Made by a program: the position numbers and the translations under genes. A stretch of DNA of 45,186 nt from Candidatus Methanocrinis natronophilus. GTDB lineage: Archaea > Halobacteriota > Methanosarcinia > Methanotrichales > Methanotrichaceae. Each line of letters starts with the position of its first letter. The first letter of the stretch is position 1. Location: assembly GCA_029167045.1 (NCBI GenBank), contig JARFPK010000018.1, forward strand, positions 1 through 45,186, written 5' to 3'. The notes beneath the pieces were generated by a model. The model was not told the DNA's origin, made no database searches, and saw nothing but the letters and a program-made list of their open reading frames with translations. Shown in pieces: positions 33,166 through 41,671 of this stretch.

Positions 33166-33570
33166 ATGGTGAAGATGGACCCCGAGGTGATAGAGACCCT
33201 GGAGAAGCAGTGGCCGATCCCCTTAGCCACCGCCTCTTCTGAAGGAAAGCCGAACGTCGTGTTTATGGGGATATTGAAGATAAAGGACGAAGAGACTCTG
33301 GTATTCGCCGACAACTTTTTCAACAAGACCGCGGCGAACCTGGCGGAGAACCCCTTCGCCTCCGTCGTCTGCTGGACGAAGGACCCCAGGCGGTCTTTCC
33401 AGATCAAGGGGACCGTGACCTTCGCCGAGGAGGGGCCGATCTTCGAGGAGATGGCGGAGGCGGTCCGGGCCCGTAAGCCCGACCTCCAGATGAGGCGGGC
33501 CGTGATCTTCAAGGTCGAGGAGGTCTACGAGGCGAACTCCGGCCCCTCAGCGGGGGATCGGATCGCCTGA
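33166..33570 (+). CDS. Pyridoxamine 5'-phosphate oxidase-like flavin-binding protein, copy 1
   Basis: The 134-aa protein (MVKMDPEVIETLEKQWPIPL, then ATASSEGKPNVVFMG) shows the small split-barrel PPOX-like fold that binds FMN or F420-like cofactors. Further features are NFFNKTAANLAENPFASVV and RRSFQIKGTVTF. It is close to copy 2 (33780-34184). GAGGGCGGTG precedes the ATG. The substrate is unknown; it is not necessarily a pyridoxamine oxidase. Confidence 0.75.
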   Translation: MVKMDPEVIETLEKQWPIPLATASSEGKPNVVFMGILKIKDEETLVFADNFFNKTAANLAENPFASVVCWTKDPRRSFQIKGTVTFAEEGPIFEEMAEAVRARKPDLQMRRAVIFKVEEVYEANSGPSAGDRIA

Positions 33571-33740
33571 TGGGGGGGTGGGGGCCTCTCATATCCGGAC
33601 CGTCGCCCCATCCTTTCGGGGTCGAGGGCATCTCCCCCATTTTTCATCGGGCGTTTCGCTCATTTCGCTGCTCATTTCGCTATTTGCTCTCTCATACCAT
33701 CAGGGCGTCCCTTCGACCTGGTCCCGCCTGACGCAAAGAG

Positions 33741-33750
33741 TAAATATATT
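33741..33750 (+). promoter_or_regulatory. TATA box of the second flavin-binding gene
   Basis: TAAATATATT lies 30-39 nt before ATG 33780, giving the second copy its own promoter. Confidence 0.5.
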
Positions 33751-33779
33751 GCTATTCAATTTGAAGAGAGGTGATCTAA

Positions 33780-34184
33780 ATGGTGAAGATGCCACCAGAT
33801 GTCAGAGCAACCCTGGAGAAGCAGAAGCCAGCCCCCGTCGCCACCGCCGACGGCGAGGGGACCCCGAACGTCGTCTACGTCGGTTTCCTGAAGGTCCTCG
33901 ACGACGAGACGATCATGATAGGAGACAACTTCTTTTACAAGACGGCGGCGAACCTCGCCGCTAACCCCAAGGTATCGATCCTCTGCTACGACACCGAGAC
34001 GAAGAAGTCCTTCCAGATCAAGGGGAAGGCGGAGGTCTTCAAGGAGGGGAAGTACTACGACGAGATGACGAAGTGGGTTTTGGCCGTCAACAACAAGCTT
34101 CCGGCGAAGTCCGCCGTGGTGGTGAAGGTGGAGGAGGTCTACAACGCCATGTGGGGGCCGACGGCCGGAAAGAAGGTCGTCTGA
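33780..34184 (+). CDS. Pyridoxamine 5'-phosphate oxidase-like flavin-binding protein, copy 2
   Basis: The 134-aa paralog of copy 1 (MVKMPPDVRATLEKQKPAPV, then ATADGEGTPNVVYVG) is the same length and has the NFFYKTAANLAANPKVSIL segment and KKSFQIKGKAEVF. The ATG follows GAGAGGTGATCTAA. Equal lengths and the shared N-terminal VKM imply a local duplication. The molecular role is unknown. Confidence 0.75.
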   Translation: MVKMPPDVRATLEKQKPAPVATADGEGTPNVVYVGFLKVLDDETIMIGDNFFYKTAANLAANPKVSILCYDTETKKSFQIKGKAEVFKEGKYYDEMTKWVLAVNNKLPAKSAVVVKVEEVYNAMWGPTAGKKVV

Positions 34185-34408
34185 TCGGGCGGCGGCGGGA
34201 TCTGCCCGAATCGTCTTTTTTCGACCCACTCTCCGGCCTGCGCCATCGAGCCAGTCTTTCGGCCTTGAGGAAGTGGATAGCTTTATCTCTGGGGAGCGGA
34301 GAGGGCGCAGCGGGAAGACCCCACCCTTCAGGGTGGGGATGAAAGCGGAGCCCTCCCCCATTCCAGCCGAAACCTATAAATCTAATAAACGTATTACATG
34401 CTTAATAC

Positions 34409-35461
34409 ATGTACCGCACAATCCAGATAAAACTAGACCGGTCTAATGAACTTGTCCAGACGGCGCGGATCTGGAATGCCGCCTGCCAGGATGTCATAGA
34501 CTACGGTTTTGCGGCACGTGATTACAACAAGACTAGACTCAACAAAGCTACGTACAGGGACCTCCGAGAGAAGTACCCGACTCTACCTTCTGCATTGCAT
34601 CAGACTGCCAGGGATCAAGCCAGTGATATGCTCAAGAGACTTAAGTTTGAAACCAAGCCGTTCAAACACCCTCTTGGAGCGGTCAGATTCGACATTCGAA
34701 CGATGAAAGTATTCTTGGAGTCAGGATACTGCAAGCTTACGACAGCGTTTGGTAGACTGCGTTACGATTTCCAACTAGCAAAATATTACGAAAAATATGC
34801 TACCTGGAAAGTCATGAACGCTCAGTTGAAGATAACCAAGAACGCCTGCTACCTACATGTCCAGGTAGAACAGCCTGATCCAGAAACGATACAGGGAGAT
34901 AGGCGGCTCGGAGTGGATCTTGGGATCAATAATATAGCAGTTTGTAGCGATAACACTTTCTGGGAGTCTGGTCCTGTAAAGGCTATCAAGGGTAAATATC
35001 AGTATTTGAGATCAAAACTTCAGTCCAAAGGCACTCGGTCCGCGAAAAGAAAACTTCAAAAGCTATCGGGCCGAGAGAGACGGTTTCAAAGGGACGTGAA
35101 TCATCAGATCGCTAACTGGATCGTATCAAAACCTTACGACGTAATTGTTCTGGAAGACCTGACCCACATCAGGAACGGTAAGAAGAACAAAAAGCTTGGT
35201 AAATGGAGTTTCGCAGAACTACGAGCCATAGTAGAGTACAAGGCCACTGCGATTGGTAAGAAGGCCGTTGCCATCAATCCAAGATATACTTCGCGTACAT
35301 GTTCCAATTGTGGGTATCAGAAGAAGGAAAACCGTAATGGTAAGACCTTCAAATGCAAGAGCTGTGGCTTCCAGATCGATGCGGATTTGAACGCGTCCAG
35401 GAACATCGCTACCTTCAGTAGATCTGATCGTAGCAGGCTGTCGTCAACCAGCCAATCGTAG
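34409..35461 (+). CDS. tnpB: TnpB RNA-guided nuclease of an IS1341-like element
   Basis: The 350-aa protein has the TnpB RuvC triad: D170 (GVDLGINN), E249 (VLEDLTHI) and D326 (DADLNASRN). A four-cysteine zinc ribbon lies between the last two (TCSNCGYQ.. then FKCKSCGF). TnpB proteins are guided by an omega RNA encoded across the 3' end of the gene and right end of the element. The triad and zinc ribbon are intact, so the nuclease may be functional. The DNA is less GC-rich than its neighbours, consistent with transfer. Confidence 0.88.
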   Translation: MYRTIQIKLDRSNELVQTARIWNAACQDVIDYGFAARDYNKTRLNKATYRDLREKYPTLPSALHQTARDQASDMLKRLKFETKPFKHPLGAVRFDIRTMKVFLESGYCKLTTAFGRLRYDFQLAKYYEKYATWKVMNAQLKITKNACYLHVQVEQPDPETIQGDRRLGVDLGINNIAVCSDNTFWESGPVKAIKGKYQYLRSKLQSKGTRSAKRKLQKLSGRERRFQRDVNHQIANWIVSKPYDVIVLEDLTHIRNGKKNKKLGKWSFAELRAIVEYKATAIGKKAVAINPRYTSRTCSNCGYQKKENRNGKTFKCKSCGFQIDADLNASRNIATFSRSDRSRLSSTSQS

Positions 35462-35505
35462 CGTCAAGGACAGCTACAAGCCCCGTCCTTCAGGGCGGGG
35501 TAGTT
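35400..35505 (+). ncRNA. Predicted omega RNA region of the first TnpB element
   Basis: In this family the guide RNA covers the end of tnpB and the right-end hairpin, so the RNA should end near 35500 with its guide taken from flanking DNA after TAGTTGAC. This is inferred from family knowledge; only the hairpin is seen directly. Confidence 0.4.
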
Positions 35506-35574
35506 GACTGAGAATCGGGTTAATTCTGAATGGCAAGCGTGACAAGAATAACGGAAACGCGGGGGATTATCGAT

Positions 35575-36837
35575 ATGCCGAAGGCGAAGAGCTTGAAGGA
35601 GGCCTACAACAACCTGGTGATCGAGCCGCTAGAATCTGAGGAGGAGTTCAGGGATTTTTACGTCGAAAGGCCTGCTAGGGCACCATCCCCCATCGAGGAG
35701 CTGAGGGACCGGATAGATATCTCTGAGAGAAAGGAGAAGTACCTCTTTCTCGGGTTCAGGGGTTTGGAGAAGAGCACAGAGCTGAACCGGCTTCTTAATA
35801 TGATCGATCCCGATCGGTTTCTTGTGGTCAGCTACTCGATCCGAGACCAATTGAACATCAGCGACTTCGACTTTCGAGACTTCTTCGTCTCGATGGCCCT
35901 GATGATCTACGACAGGGCAGAGGTCGACGGCGTCAAGCTCAACCGGGACATCGAAGAGGACTTCAAGGACTTCGTAAAGCGCATCACAAAGGTCGAAGAG
36001 GAGGAGGTCACCGGGACCAGAGCCGCGGGGATCTCTTTGACCCTCGCCAAAGTTCTGCTGCTGAAGCTGGGTCGAGAGGCAAAGACCCGGGATATCGTCC
36101 GAAAAGAGCTGGAGATGCAGATCAGCGACCTGATCCAGAGGCTCAACTGGCTGATCGTCAACGTAGAGGATAAGACAAAAAAGAAGCTCGTCGTCATCGT
36201 CGACGACCTGGACAAGCTCACCCGCGTCGAGCAGGCGGAGGAGTTCTTCTACAAGAACTACGAGCTTCTCACCCAGCCGAGTTGTTTTGCGGTTTACACC
36301 TTCCCTATCCCTCTCACCTTCAACCCCTACTTCGAGAACGTCAGGCCCGCCTTCGACGACGCCATAATCCTGCCGCAGCTTCCGGTGATCAACAAGGACG
36401 GCGGCAGAAACGAGACGAACCTCGGCTTCTACAGATCCGTTGTAAGAAACCGGATGGAACATCACCTGATCGACGACGCCGTTCTGGACGAGGCGATCCT
36501 ATCCACCGGAAAGCTCTCGGAGTTCGTCTCGATCATGAGAGATGCCACGATAAAGGCGTACAGAAACAAGAGAGAAAGGATAGTGAAAGAGGATGTGGAG
36601 AGCGCCCTTGAGAAGCTACGGCGGACTTACGACAGGACGCTCACCGAGGCCCACAAGCGCAGGGCCATGGAGATCCACGAATCGAAGGAGGCCCGCGACC
36701 TGGACAAGGACGACGGCATAAGCCGCGAATTGCTCTTCAGCCTCACTGCGGTCGAGTACGAGGACGAGAACGGTAGATGGTGCGACGTGGACCCCCTCCT
36801 TCTGCCCCTGGTGGAAAAATGGAAGATGCGAGATTAG
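35575..36837 (+). CDS. P-loop NTPase with altered Walker A motif, partner of the TPR protein
   Basis: The 420-aa protein is an AAA/STAND-like ATPase. A P-loop-like GFRGLEKST occurs at residues 60-68, where related proteins would have GFRGSGKST, so the residue before the lysine is Glu instead of Gly. Walker B is clear: VVIVDDLD with D210-D211. A helical C-terminal part (DAVLDEAILSTGKLSEF) resembles a sensor/lid region. It overlaps the TPR gene by 19 nt. I choose ATG 35575 with GGGGGAT upstream; ATG 35530 is possible. It lies immediately after the TnpB right end. Function is unknown; regulated NTPase/TPR pairs occur in conflict and signalling systems. Confidence 0.72.
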   Translation: MPKAKSLKEAYNNLVIEPLESEEEFRDFYVERPARAPSPIEELRDRIDISERKEKYLFLGFRGLEKSTELNRLLNMIDPDRFLVVSYSIRDQLNISDFDFRDFFVSMALMIYDRAEVDGVKLNRDIEEDFKDFVKRITKVEEEEVTGTRAAGISLTLAKVLLLKLGREAKTRDIVRKELEMQISDLIQRLNWLIVNVEDKTKKKLVVIVDDLDKLTRVEQAEEFFYKNYELLTQPSCFAVYTFPIPLTFNPYFENVRPAFDDAIILPQLPVINKDGGRNETNLGFYRSVVRNRMEHHLIDDAVLDEAILSTGKLSEFVSIMRDATIKAYRNKRERIVKEDVESALEKLRRTYDRTLTEAHKRRAMEIHESKEARDLDKDDGISRELLFSLTAVEYEDENGRWCDVDPLLLPLVEKWKMRD

Positions 36838-38213
36838 AAGACGCGAAGGCTGAAGCCGCGGGGATCGAAGACGCGAGAGTTGAAGGCCCAGGATTAGAGG
36901 AGGCGAGGGCTGAAGACCTGGAGGAGATCGACACCATCATCGCGGAGCTGGAGGTCTCGGGTGGTAGGGGCAACCTCATCCTCTGCGTCGTCAACGCTCC
37001 TGCCTATCGAGACGGTATCATCCGCGCGTTGAGCGGCAGATTCGAGGCAAAAGTAATTCCCGTCGAAGAAGGCGAAGACGTAATACAGAGCCTCAAGAGC
37101 GGAGATTTCGGCGGCGCCGAAGTTCTGATCTGGACTATGCCCGAAAAGCTGACGGAAGACCTGGCGGATGCGCTGAACAACTTTCGAGAGCTCTTTTACG
37201 ACGCCGGGGTTCCGAGCCTCGTCTTTTCGAGCCAGAGCTTCCTCGACGATGTGATAAGAAGGGCGCCCGACTTCTGGAGGTACAGGGGAAATTATCACGA
37301 GCTGAAGGGGCTCGATCGGGGGGTCGCCTTCGAGGCGATCGAGGCTCTGTCCACATCTTTACACTATCAGAGCGAAGCGGATCTTTTAAGGCGGAAGCGG
37401 ATAAACGAGCACTTGCTCGAAAAGGTGAAGGATGAGAAGGAGATCACGAAGATCCTGGATGAATTGGCTCAGATATCTTATCTTCTTGGGGATTACGATA
37501 AGGCATCAAATTATTCGAAACAAGAATTAAAAATCAGTACGGAGATTAGCTATAAGGAGGGCGTCGCAAAATCGCTCCACCAGCTGGGGAGGCTCGCTCA
37601 GGCCACGGGCGACCTCGGCGAGGCCCGCCGCCTCTACGGCGATAGTCTGAAGATAGCTCAAGATCTGGGGGATAAGTCCGGCATCTCAAGATCGCTCCAC
37701 CATCTGGGGATTCTCGTTCAGGACGCGGGCGACATCGCAGAGGCCCGCCGCCTCTACGGCGATAGTCTGAAGATCGCTCAAGATCTGGGGGACAAGGGCG
37801 GCGTCGCAAGCTCGCTCCACCATCTGGGGATGCTTGCTCAGAACACGGGCGATCTCGCCGATGCCCGCCGCCTTTACGGCGAGAGCCTGAAGATTAAACA
37901 AGAGCTGGGGGACAAGTCCGGGGTCGAAAAATCGCTCCACCAGATGGGGATGCTCGCTCAGAAAACGGGAGACATGAGCGAGGCCCGCCGCCTCTACGGC
38001 GAGAGCCTGAAGATCGCCCAAGAGCTGGGGGACAAGGCCAGCGTCGCTATCACATCGGCACAGACCGCTTTCTTAGAGGAGCATGAAGGAAACTTGGAGA
38101 AAGCCCTAGACCTGATACGCCAGGCAGAGACGCTTTTCCAGGGTCTTGGCAGCCCTATGGCCATAAAGGCAAGGATGGGTCGCGAGCGACTGGAGAAGAA
38201 GATCGCAAAATAA
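36819..38213 (+). CDS. TPR-repeat protein with an N-terminal recognition-type domain
   Basis: The 464-aa protein starts at ATG 36819 (GGTGG upstream), inside the end of the NTPase gene. It has an acidic helical lead, then an alpha/beta domain at ~45-170 (NLILCVVNAPAYRDGIIRAL through PSLVFSSQSFLDDVI), then TPRs of exactly 40 residues. Four repeats at 37561-38040 are almost identical in DNA; a more diverged one follows. TPRs form peptide-binding superhelices. The N-terminal domain has a conserved-looking Rossmann pattern but I do not recognise it. The coupling suggests the TPR protein senses or delivers something to the NTPase. Confidence 0.75.
   Translation: MEDARLEDAKAEAAGIEDARVEGPGLEEARAEDLEEIDTIIAELEVSGGRGNLILCVVNAPAYRDGIIRALSGRFEAKVIPVEEGEDVIQSLKSGDFGGAEVLIWTMPEKLTEDLADALNNFRELFYDAGVPSLVFSSQSFLDDVIRRAPDFWRYRGNYHELKGLDRGVAFEAIEALSTSLHYQSEADLLRRKRINEHLLEKVKDEKEITKILDELAQISYLLGDYDKASNYSKQELKISTEISYKEGVAKSLHQLGRLAQATGDLGEARRLYGDSLKIAQDLGDKSGISRSLHHLGILVQDAGDIAEARRLYGDSLKIAQDLGDKGGVASSLHHLGMLAQNTGDLADARRLYGESLKIKQELGDKSGVEKSLHQMGMLAQKTGDMSEARRLYGESLKIAQELGDKASVAITSAQTAFLEEHEGNLEKALDLIRQAETLFQGLGSPMAIKARMGRERLEKKIAK
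37561..38040 (+). repeat. Four tandem 120-bp TPR units
   Basis: The units begin at 37561, 37681, 37801 and 37921. Each contains TCGCTCCACCA, GAGGCCCGCCGC or GATGCCCGCCGC, and GGCGA(T/G)AG(T/C)CTGAAGAT at identical offsets. They are far more alike than normal diverged TPRs. Confidence 0.9.
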
Positions 38214-38253
38214 CTAATAGCAGAAGTATAATAGAACTGCTGCCGGAGGCCTG

Positions 38254-38553
38254 ATGCTAATGAAAGATGACGCGCTTATGAAAAGAAGGATCGCCGAGAT
38301 CTTCCGCCTCTCCCAAGAAGAGTGCGACCTGGTGAACCGGATCGTCCTCGAGGAGATCTTGTCCAGCTCGAAGGACACCCACGAGCTGATCCGGCGGGCC
38401 CTCGACCGGTTCGCCGGGACCGAGGGGGAGAGGAGGGCCTTCCTGGCGGGGCACATCACCGGCTGGGTCCTGATGAAGGCGGACATGGATATGGATATCG
38501 AGGCCTACTTCGCCGACTCCCGGGCCAAGGGGCCGCGGGGGCGGAATACCTGA
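38254..38553 (+). CDS. Small acidic hypothetical protein
   Basis: The 99-aa protein (MLMKDDALMKRRIAEIFRLS, then VNRIVLEEILSSSKDTHELI) is mostly helical, with no signal peptide or known motif. GGAGG lies 4 nt before ATG 38254 (10 nt before the ATG at 38260). It follows the TPR gene by 40 nt on the same strand and may belong to its transcription unit. I do not recognise the family. Confidence 0.6.
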   Translation: MLMKDDALMKRRIAEIFRLSQEECDLVNRIVLEEILSSSKDTHELIRRALDRFAGTEGERRAFLAGHITGWVLMKADMDMDIEAYFADSRAKGPRGRNT

Positions 38554-38642
38554 CTTCTGGGGCTGGCCCCACCACGACACCCCGCCGCGACCCAGGCCCC
38601 CTTCTTAATCGCCTACATCGATTCTTCCGGGGGTAAAGGCCC

Positions 38643-38861
38643 TTATTTCAGCTTCTCCAGGGCCTTCTTTCCCACCTCTGCCACAGCCTTCTCCACGTCC
38701 GCCTTCTTCTCCTCCAGATCTGCCTTCAAGGAGGAGGCCTTATGCTCGAGATCTGCCTTCCTCTTCTCCGCCTCCGCCTTGGCATCTGCCTTGGCATAGG
38801 CCGCGTCCCTCTCGGTTTCGGTCTTCTCTTTCTTCTCATTTGCCGTCGTCTTCTCCGTCAT
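38643..38861 (-). CDS. Lysine/glutamate/alanine-rich coiled-coil protein
   Basis: The 72-aa protein is low-complexity: a charged start (MTEKTTANEKKEKTETERDA) and heptads of A/K/E through ADLEHKASSLKADLEEKKAD and VEKAVAEVGKKALEKLK. It should form one long helix. The ATG at 38861 is preceded on the minus strand by AGGTG. Such short helical proteins may bind nucleic acid or be LEA-like; no function is assigned. Confidence 0.55.
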   Translation of the reverse strand: MTEKTTANEKKEKTETERDAAYAKADAKAEAEKRKADLEHKASSLKADLEEKKADVEKAVAEVGKKALEKLK

Positions 38862-39077
38862 CTGCTGACACCTCCGTCCTTTTGTATAATCTATTATAGG
38901 CGGCCGATGATTATTATAGCTTCGTGCTTGAAGCGAGCCCTTAGCCGGGTCGGCGATGAGCTCCGAGGCCTTCTTGTCCGGAACCGGCTGGGGAGGGGGG
39001 GTTTAAAGATAGGGAAAGGTTTTTTGGCCCCCCGGATCCAGAATCCCCTCACTTTGAGGAAGAGATCATGGACAGGG

Positions 39078-39533
39078 ATGAGCGGCCAGGAGCTCTGGCG
39101 GCTCTGGCGCGATCACTTCGACGATGACCTCGCGGCCCTCGCCGAGGCGGTTTGGGCCGCAAACAAGCTGGTCAAGCCGGAGCCGCCCCAGAATCGCGAC
39201 CGGTTCTACGCCCTAAAAGACGAGTTCATCCTAAGGTACGCGACGAGCGGCCAGCGGGTCCGGGACGAGCCGCCGCCCCCCTGGTACCGCGGGGTCGACG
39301 GCTCCACCAGGACGCTATACTGCTACCGGGTCCCTGTGGGCGATAGGGTCTATCGGCTCCACAGCTATCTGCGCCCCCTAGAGGTGGAGGAGGTCCTCGC
39401 CGAGGAGGGCGAGGAGCGAGGAGGCTCCGCCGTCGACGGGTGGTCGTGGCTCCCCCTATCTTACGCCGAGTTCTATAAGATGCTCGCAAGCTACGCAAGA
39501 GACCGGTGGGGCTTCTCGCAGCGGCTCCCCTGA
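39078..39533 (+). CDS. Hypothetical cytoplasmic protein
   Basis: The 151-aa protein (MSGQELWRLWRDHFDDDLAA, later PPWYRGVDGSTRTLYCYRVP and AVDGWSWLPLSYAEFYKML) is rich in Trp, Tyr and Arg and has no export signal. The longer frame back to 38742 would overlap the opposite-strand coiled-coil gene, so I start at ATG 39078. A TATA-like TTTAAAGAT at about 39002 could serve it. I do not recognise the family. Confidence 0.55.
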   Translation: MSGQELWRLWRDHFDDDLAALAEAVWAANKLVKPEPPQNRDRFYALKDEFILRYATSGQRVRDEPPPPWYRGVDGSTRTLYCYRVPVGDRVYRLHSYLRPLEVEEVLAEEGEERGGSAVDGWSWLPLSYAEFYKMLASYARDRWGFSQRLP

Positions 39534-39713
39534 CCCCTACCTCAAACGCCCGTGGACTATCGCCTGCCCCCAAAAACCCTGGATCGGGGCGGCCTGCAGA
39601 TAAATCAGATGAAGGCCGTCCCAAGAGAAGTTAATTATATACCATTTACCGGCCGATGGTCTTTAAATGGAGGATCTCCAAAGCTGGCATGAAGCCCGGG
39701 TGGAGGAAGGGAG

Positions 39714-40976
39714 ATGGGAGGCAGGTTCGATCGGTTATTCGAAGCTCTGATGGACGCCGCCGAGATCGTCGACGGCTTCATCCAACGGGTCGCCAGAGGG
39801 GGGAGGGCGAAGCAGAGCCTCTCAGTCGTCGGAGGGCTCATGGCCGCCATTCTTCTGTTATTCGCCCTCGCCCCCGGCCCCTACGAGCCCCAGATCCCCT
39901 GCCCGGTGGACGGGACCGTCGGCATAGGCCTTGCGCCCCCTCTCTGGTGGGTCGGCGGCGGCCCCGCCACGTCCGTCCTCTCTTCGATCGGGCTCGACCC
40001 CAACTCCAGGATCGTCTACCGCGTCCTCCTCGGAACCGTCGAGGAGGAGATGGGGGTGGTGGGGACGGCCAGAGGCGGTCGGGGGAGGGAGAACCTTGTC
40101 ATAAACCTGACGGAGCCCCTCCTCCCCGGTACCGCCTACATATGGCGGGTCGAGGCGGAGAACCGTCTTAAGAAGAGGTCCTCTGGTGATGTATGGACCT
40201 TAAGCACCAGGGACCTTCCCGAGATCGATCTCTTCGAGGCCGATAGGTCTCTCGTCGGTCTCGGGGACGATCTCACCCTCCGCTGGTCTGTGGCCGACGC
40301 CTCCCAGATCGAGATCGAGCCGGGGATCGGTCCCGTCTCCCTCCGAGGGGATGCGACCCTCTCTCCCCCGGAGAGGGTCACCTACACCCTCGTCGCCAGA
40401 AGCTTCGCCGGGGAATCGACGGCCTCCGTCGATGTGGAGGTCCTACCCTCCTTCATCATCGACTCTATGGCCGCAGGTTGGAGCACCGCCGTCGACGGCC
40501 TCGGCTCCCGCGTCCTGGAGATATGGGCGGTCCCCGGGGCCGATGACGACGCCACCAGGATATCCATCGACCTCGTCCCCGGCGGATGGGCCGGGATCAC
40601 CAAGTCCCCGTCCCGGAGAGGCGGCGGCCTGGACCTCTCATATACCGACGGTTTATCCTTCTCCTCCAGGGGGATCGGGTACGACGGAGCCCTAGAGGTC
40701 TGGATAAGGGACGCCGCAGGAACCGTCCATGGCCGCTCCTGGGAAGAGGGCGCCGCCTCTATGAACTGGACGCGGCACGAGGCCTTATACAAGGAGTTCG
40801 ACTGCATCGAGGTCGACGGCCGCCGTTGTACAGATCTCGCCCTCGACTTAAGCAACGTATCGGCGATATACTTCGTCGTCATCGACCGGGAAGTTCACAG
40901 GTCTGGAACTACGGGTTGGATCGCCATCGACGATCTCGCCGCCTTCCGCCTGGAGGGCGAGGCTGCAAAAATCTGA
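39714..40976 (+). CDS. Membrane-anchored protein with fibronectin-like domains
   Basis: The 420-aa protein has a short cytoplasmic start, a membrane helix near residues 37-53 (VVGGLMAAILLLFALAPG), then extracellular beta-domains. One is fibronectin type III-like (YRVLLGTVEEEMGVV to GTAYIWRVEAEN). Another resembles the surface-protein domain with DDLTLRWSVADASQI and YTLVARSFAGESTAS. The C-terminal ~160 residues look like a galactose-binding-type jelly roll (RISIDLVPGGWAGI, LEVWIRDAAGTV). A cell-surface ligand-binding role is likely. GGAAGGGAG lies directly before ATG 39714. Confidence 0.65.
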   Translation: MGGRFDRLFEALMDAAEIVDGFIQRVARGGRAKQSLSVVGGLMAAILLLFALAPGPYEPQIPCPVDGTVGIGLAPPLWWVGGGPATSVLSSIGLDPNSRIVYRVLLGTVEEEMGVVGTARGGRGRENLVINLTEPLLPGTAYIWRVEAENRLKKRSSGDVWTLSTRDLPEIDLFEADRSLVGLGDDLTLRWSVADASQIEIEPGIGPVSLRGDATLSPPERVTYTLVARSFAGESTASVDVEVLPSFIIDSMAAGWSTAVDGLGSRVLEIWAVPGADDDATRISIDLVPGGWAGITKSPSRRGGGLDLSYTDGLSFSSRGIGYDGALEVWIRDAAGTVHGRSWEEGAASMNWTRHEALYKEFDCIEVDGRRCTDLALDLSNVSAIYFVVIDREVHRSGTTGWIAIDDLAAFRLEGEAAKI

Positions 40977-41110
40977 TGATGAAGGGTTGGCGGAGGCGGG
41001 CCTTCTAAAGGTCGGCGATCTTTATCGGATGCCGTCGAGGACGGGTCCGTGGGGAAGGACGGGAAGGCCGTCCAATATATGACCGTCCAATATAATTGAT
41101 AAATATCCGT

Positions 41111-41671
41111 CTATACCCCCCCCTCTCTTCTCTCCTCCTCCGACCCCTCGGCGAGGGACTCTGCGTACTTGAAGTAGCCGCAGATCGGCCGGCCCAGGGG
41201 GAGGATCCTCCCCCGGATCTCGACCCCGTCCACTTCTATCTCCGCCGCCGATGGGGCGGAGAGGCGGGGTTCCGTCGGGCTTCCTGGAGATATCAGAAGC
41301 CGGGGTCCCTGCTCGACGACCGGCCTGTGAAGGTGGCCGAAGACGAGGGCGTCCACATCCATCTCCCTTGCAAGGAAGGCGGCCCCCGTCGTATCGGCAA
41401 AGTGAGATGCCTGGTGGACGATGCCGATCTTCACCCCCTCCACCTCGATGACCCTCCTCTTGGGGAGGATAGCCTTCACCTCCGGGGAGTCGGAGTTGCC
41501 GCATACCGCCACCAAGGGACCGAGGTCACAGAAAGCGTCGTAGACCTGGAGGGTGACGAAGTCGCCGGCGTGGAGGAGGAGGTCGGCGCCCTTCGCGAGG
41601 TCTGCGACCCCTCTAGGAACCATAGACCCCGCCTGGAGGTGGGTGTCGGAGACGGCTACAATACGTTTCAT
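41111..41671 (-). CDS. YfcE/MJ0936-like metallophosphoesterase
   Basis: The 186-aa protein has the calcineurin-like motifs in order: D8/H10 in VSDTHLQ, D37 in HAGDFV, GNSD near residue 59, and GHLHRP near residue 113. These bind two metals. Members hydrolyse phosphodiesters or phosphomonoesters. Its ATG overlaps the stop codon of the SIS-domain gene by 4 nt, so both come from one mRNA. The natural substrate is unknown. Confidence 0.88.
   Translation of the reverse strand: MKRIVAVSDTHLQAGSMVPRGVADLAKGADLLLHAGDFVTLQVYDAFCDLGPLVAVCGNSDSPEVKAILPKRRVIEVEGVKIGIVHQASHFADTTGAAFLAREMDVDALVFGHLHRPVVEQGPRLLISPGSPTEPRLSAPSAAEIEVDGVEIRGRILPLGRPICGYFKYAESLAEGSEEERREGGV

Larger units (their letters stand above)
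34319..35505 (+). mobile_element. IS200/IS605-type element carrying only tnpB
   Basis: The left end carries the palindrome CCCCACCC-TTCA-GGGTGGGG at 34319-34338. The right end carries CCCCGTCC-TTCA-GGGCGGGG at 35481-35500, followed by TAGTTGAC, the usual hairpin-and-cleavage-site arrangement of this family. One TnpB gene lies between and no TnpA is present. Codon use and A+T content differ from the flanks. Exact limits are approximate; there are no target duplications, as expected for this family. Confidence 0.8.

Noticed and set aside
37561-38040. CRISPR-like array in the TPR region
   Set aside because: The repeats are adjacent 120-bp coding units with no spacers and are in frame as TPRs.
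38742-39077. N-terminal extension of the 39078-39533 protein
   Set aside because: It overlaps the opposite-strand coiled-coil gene and reads as low-complexity translation; the ATG at 39078 is a better start.
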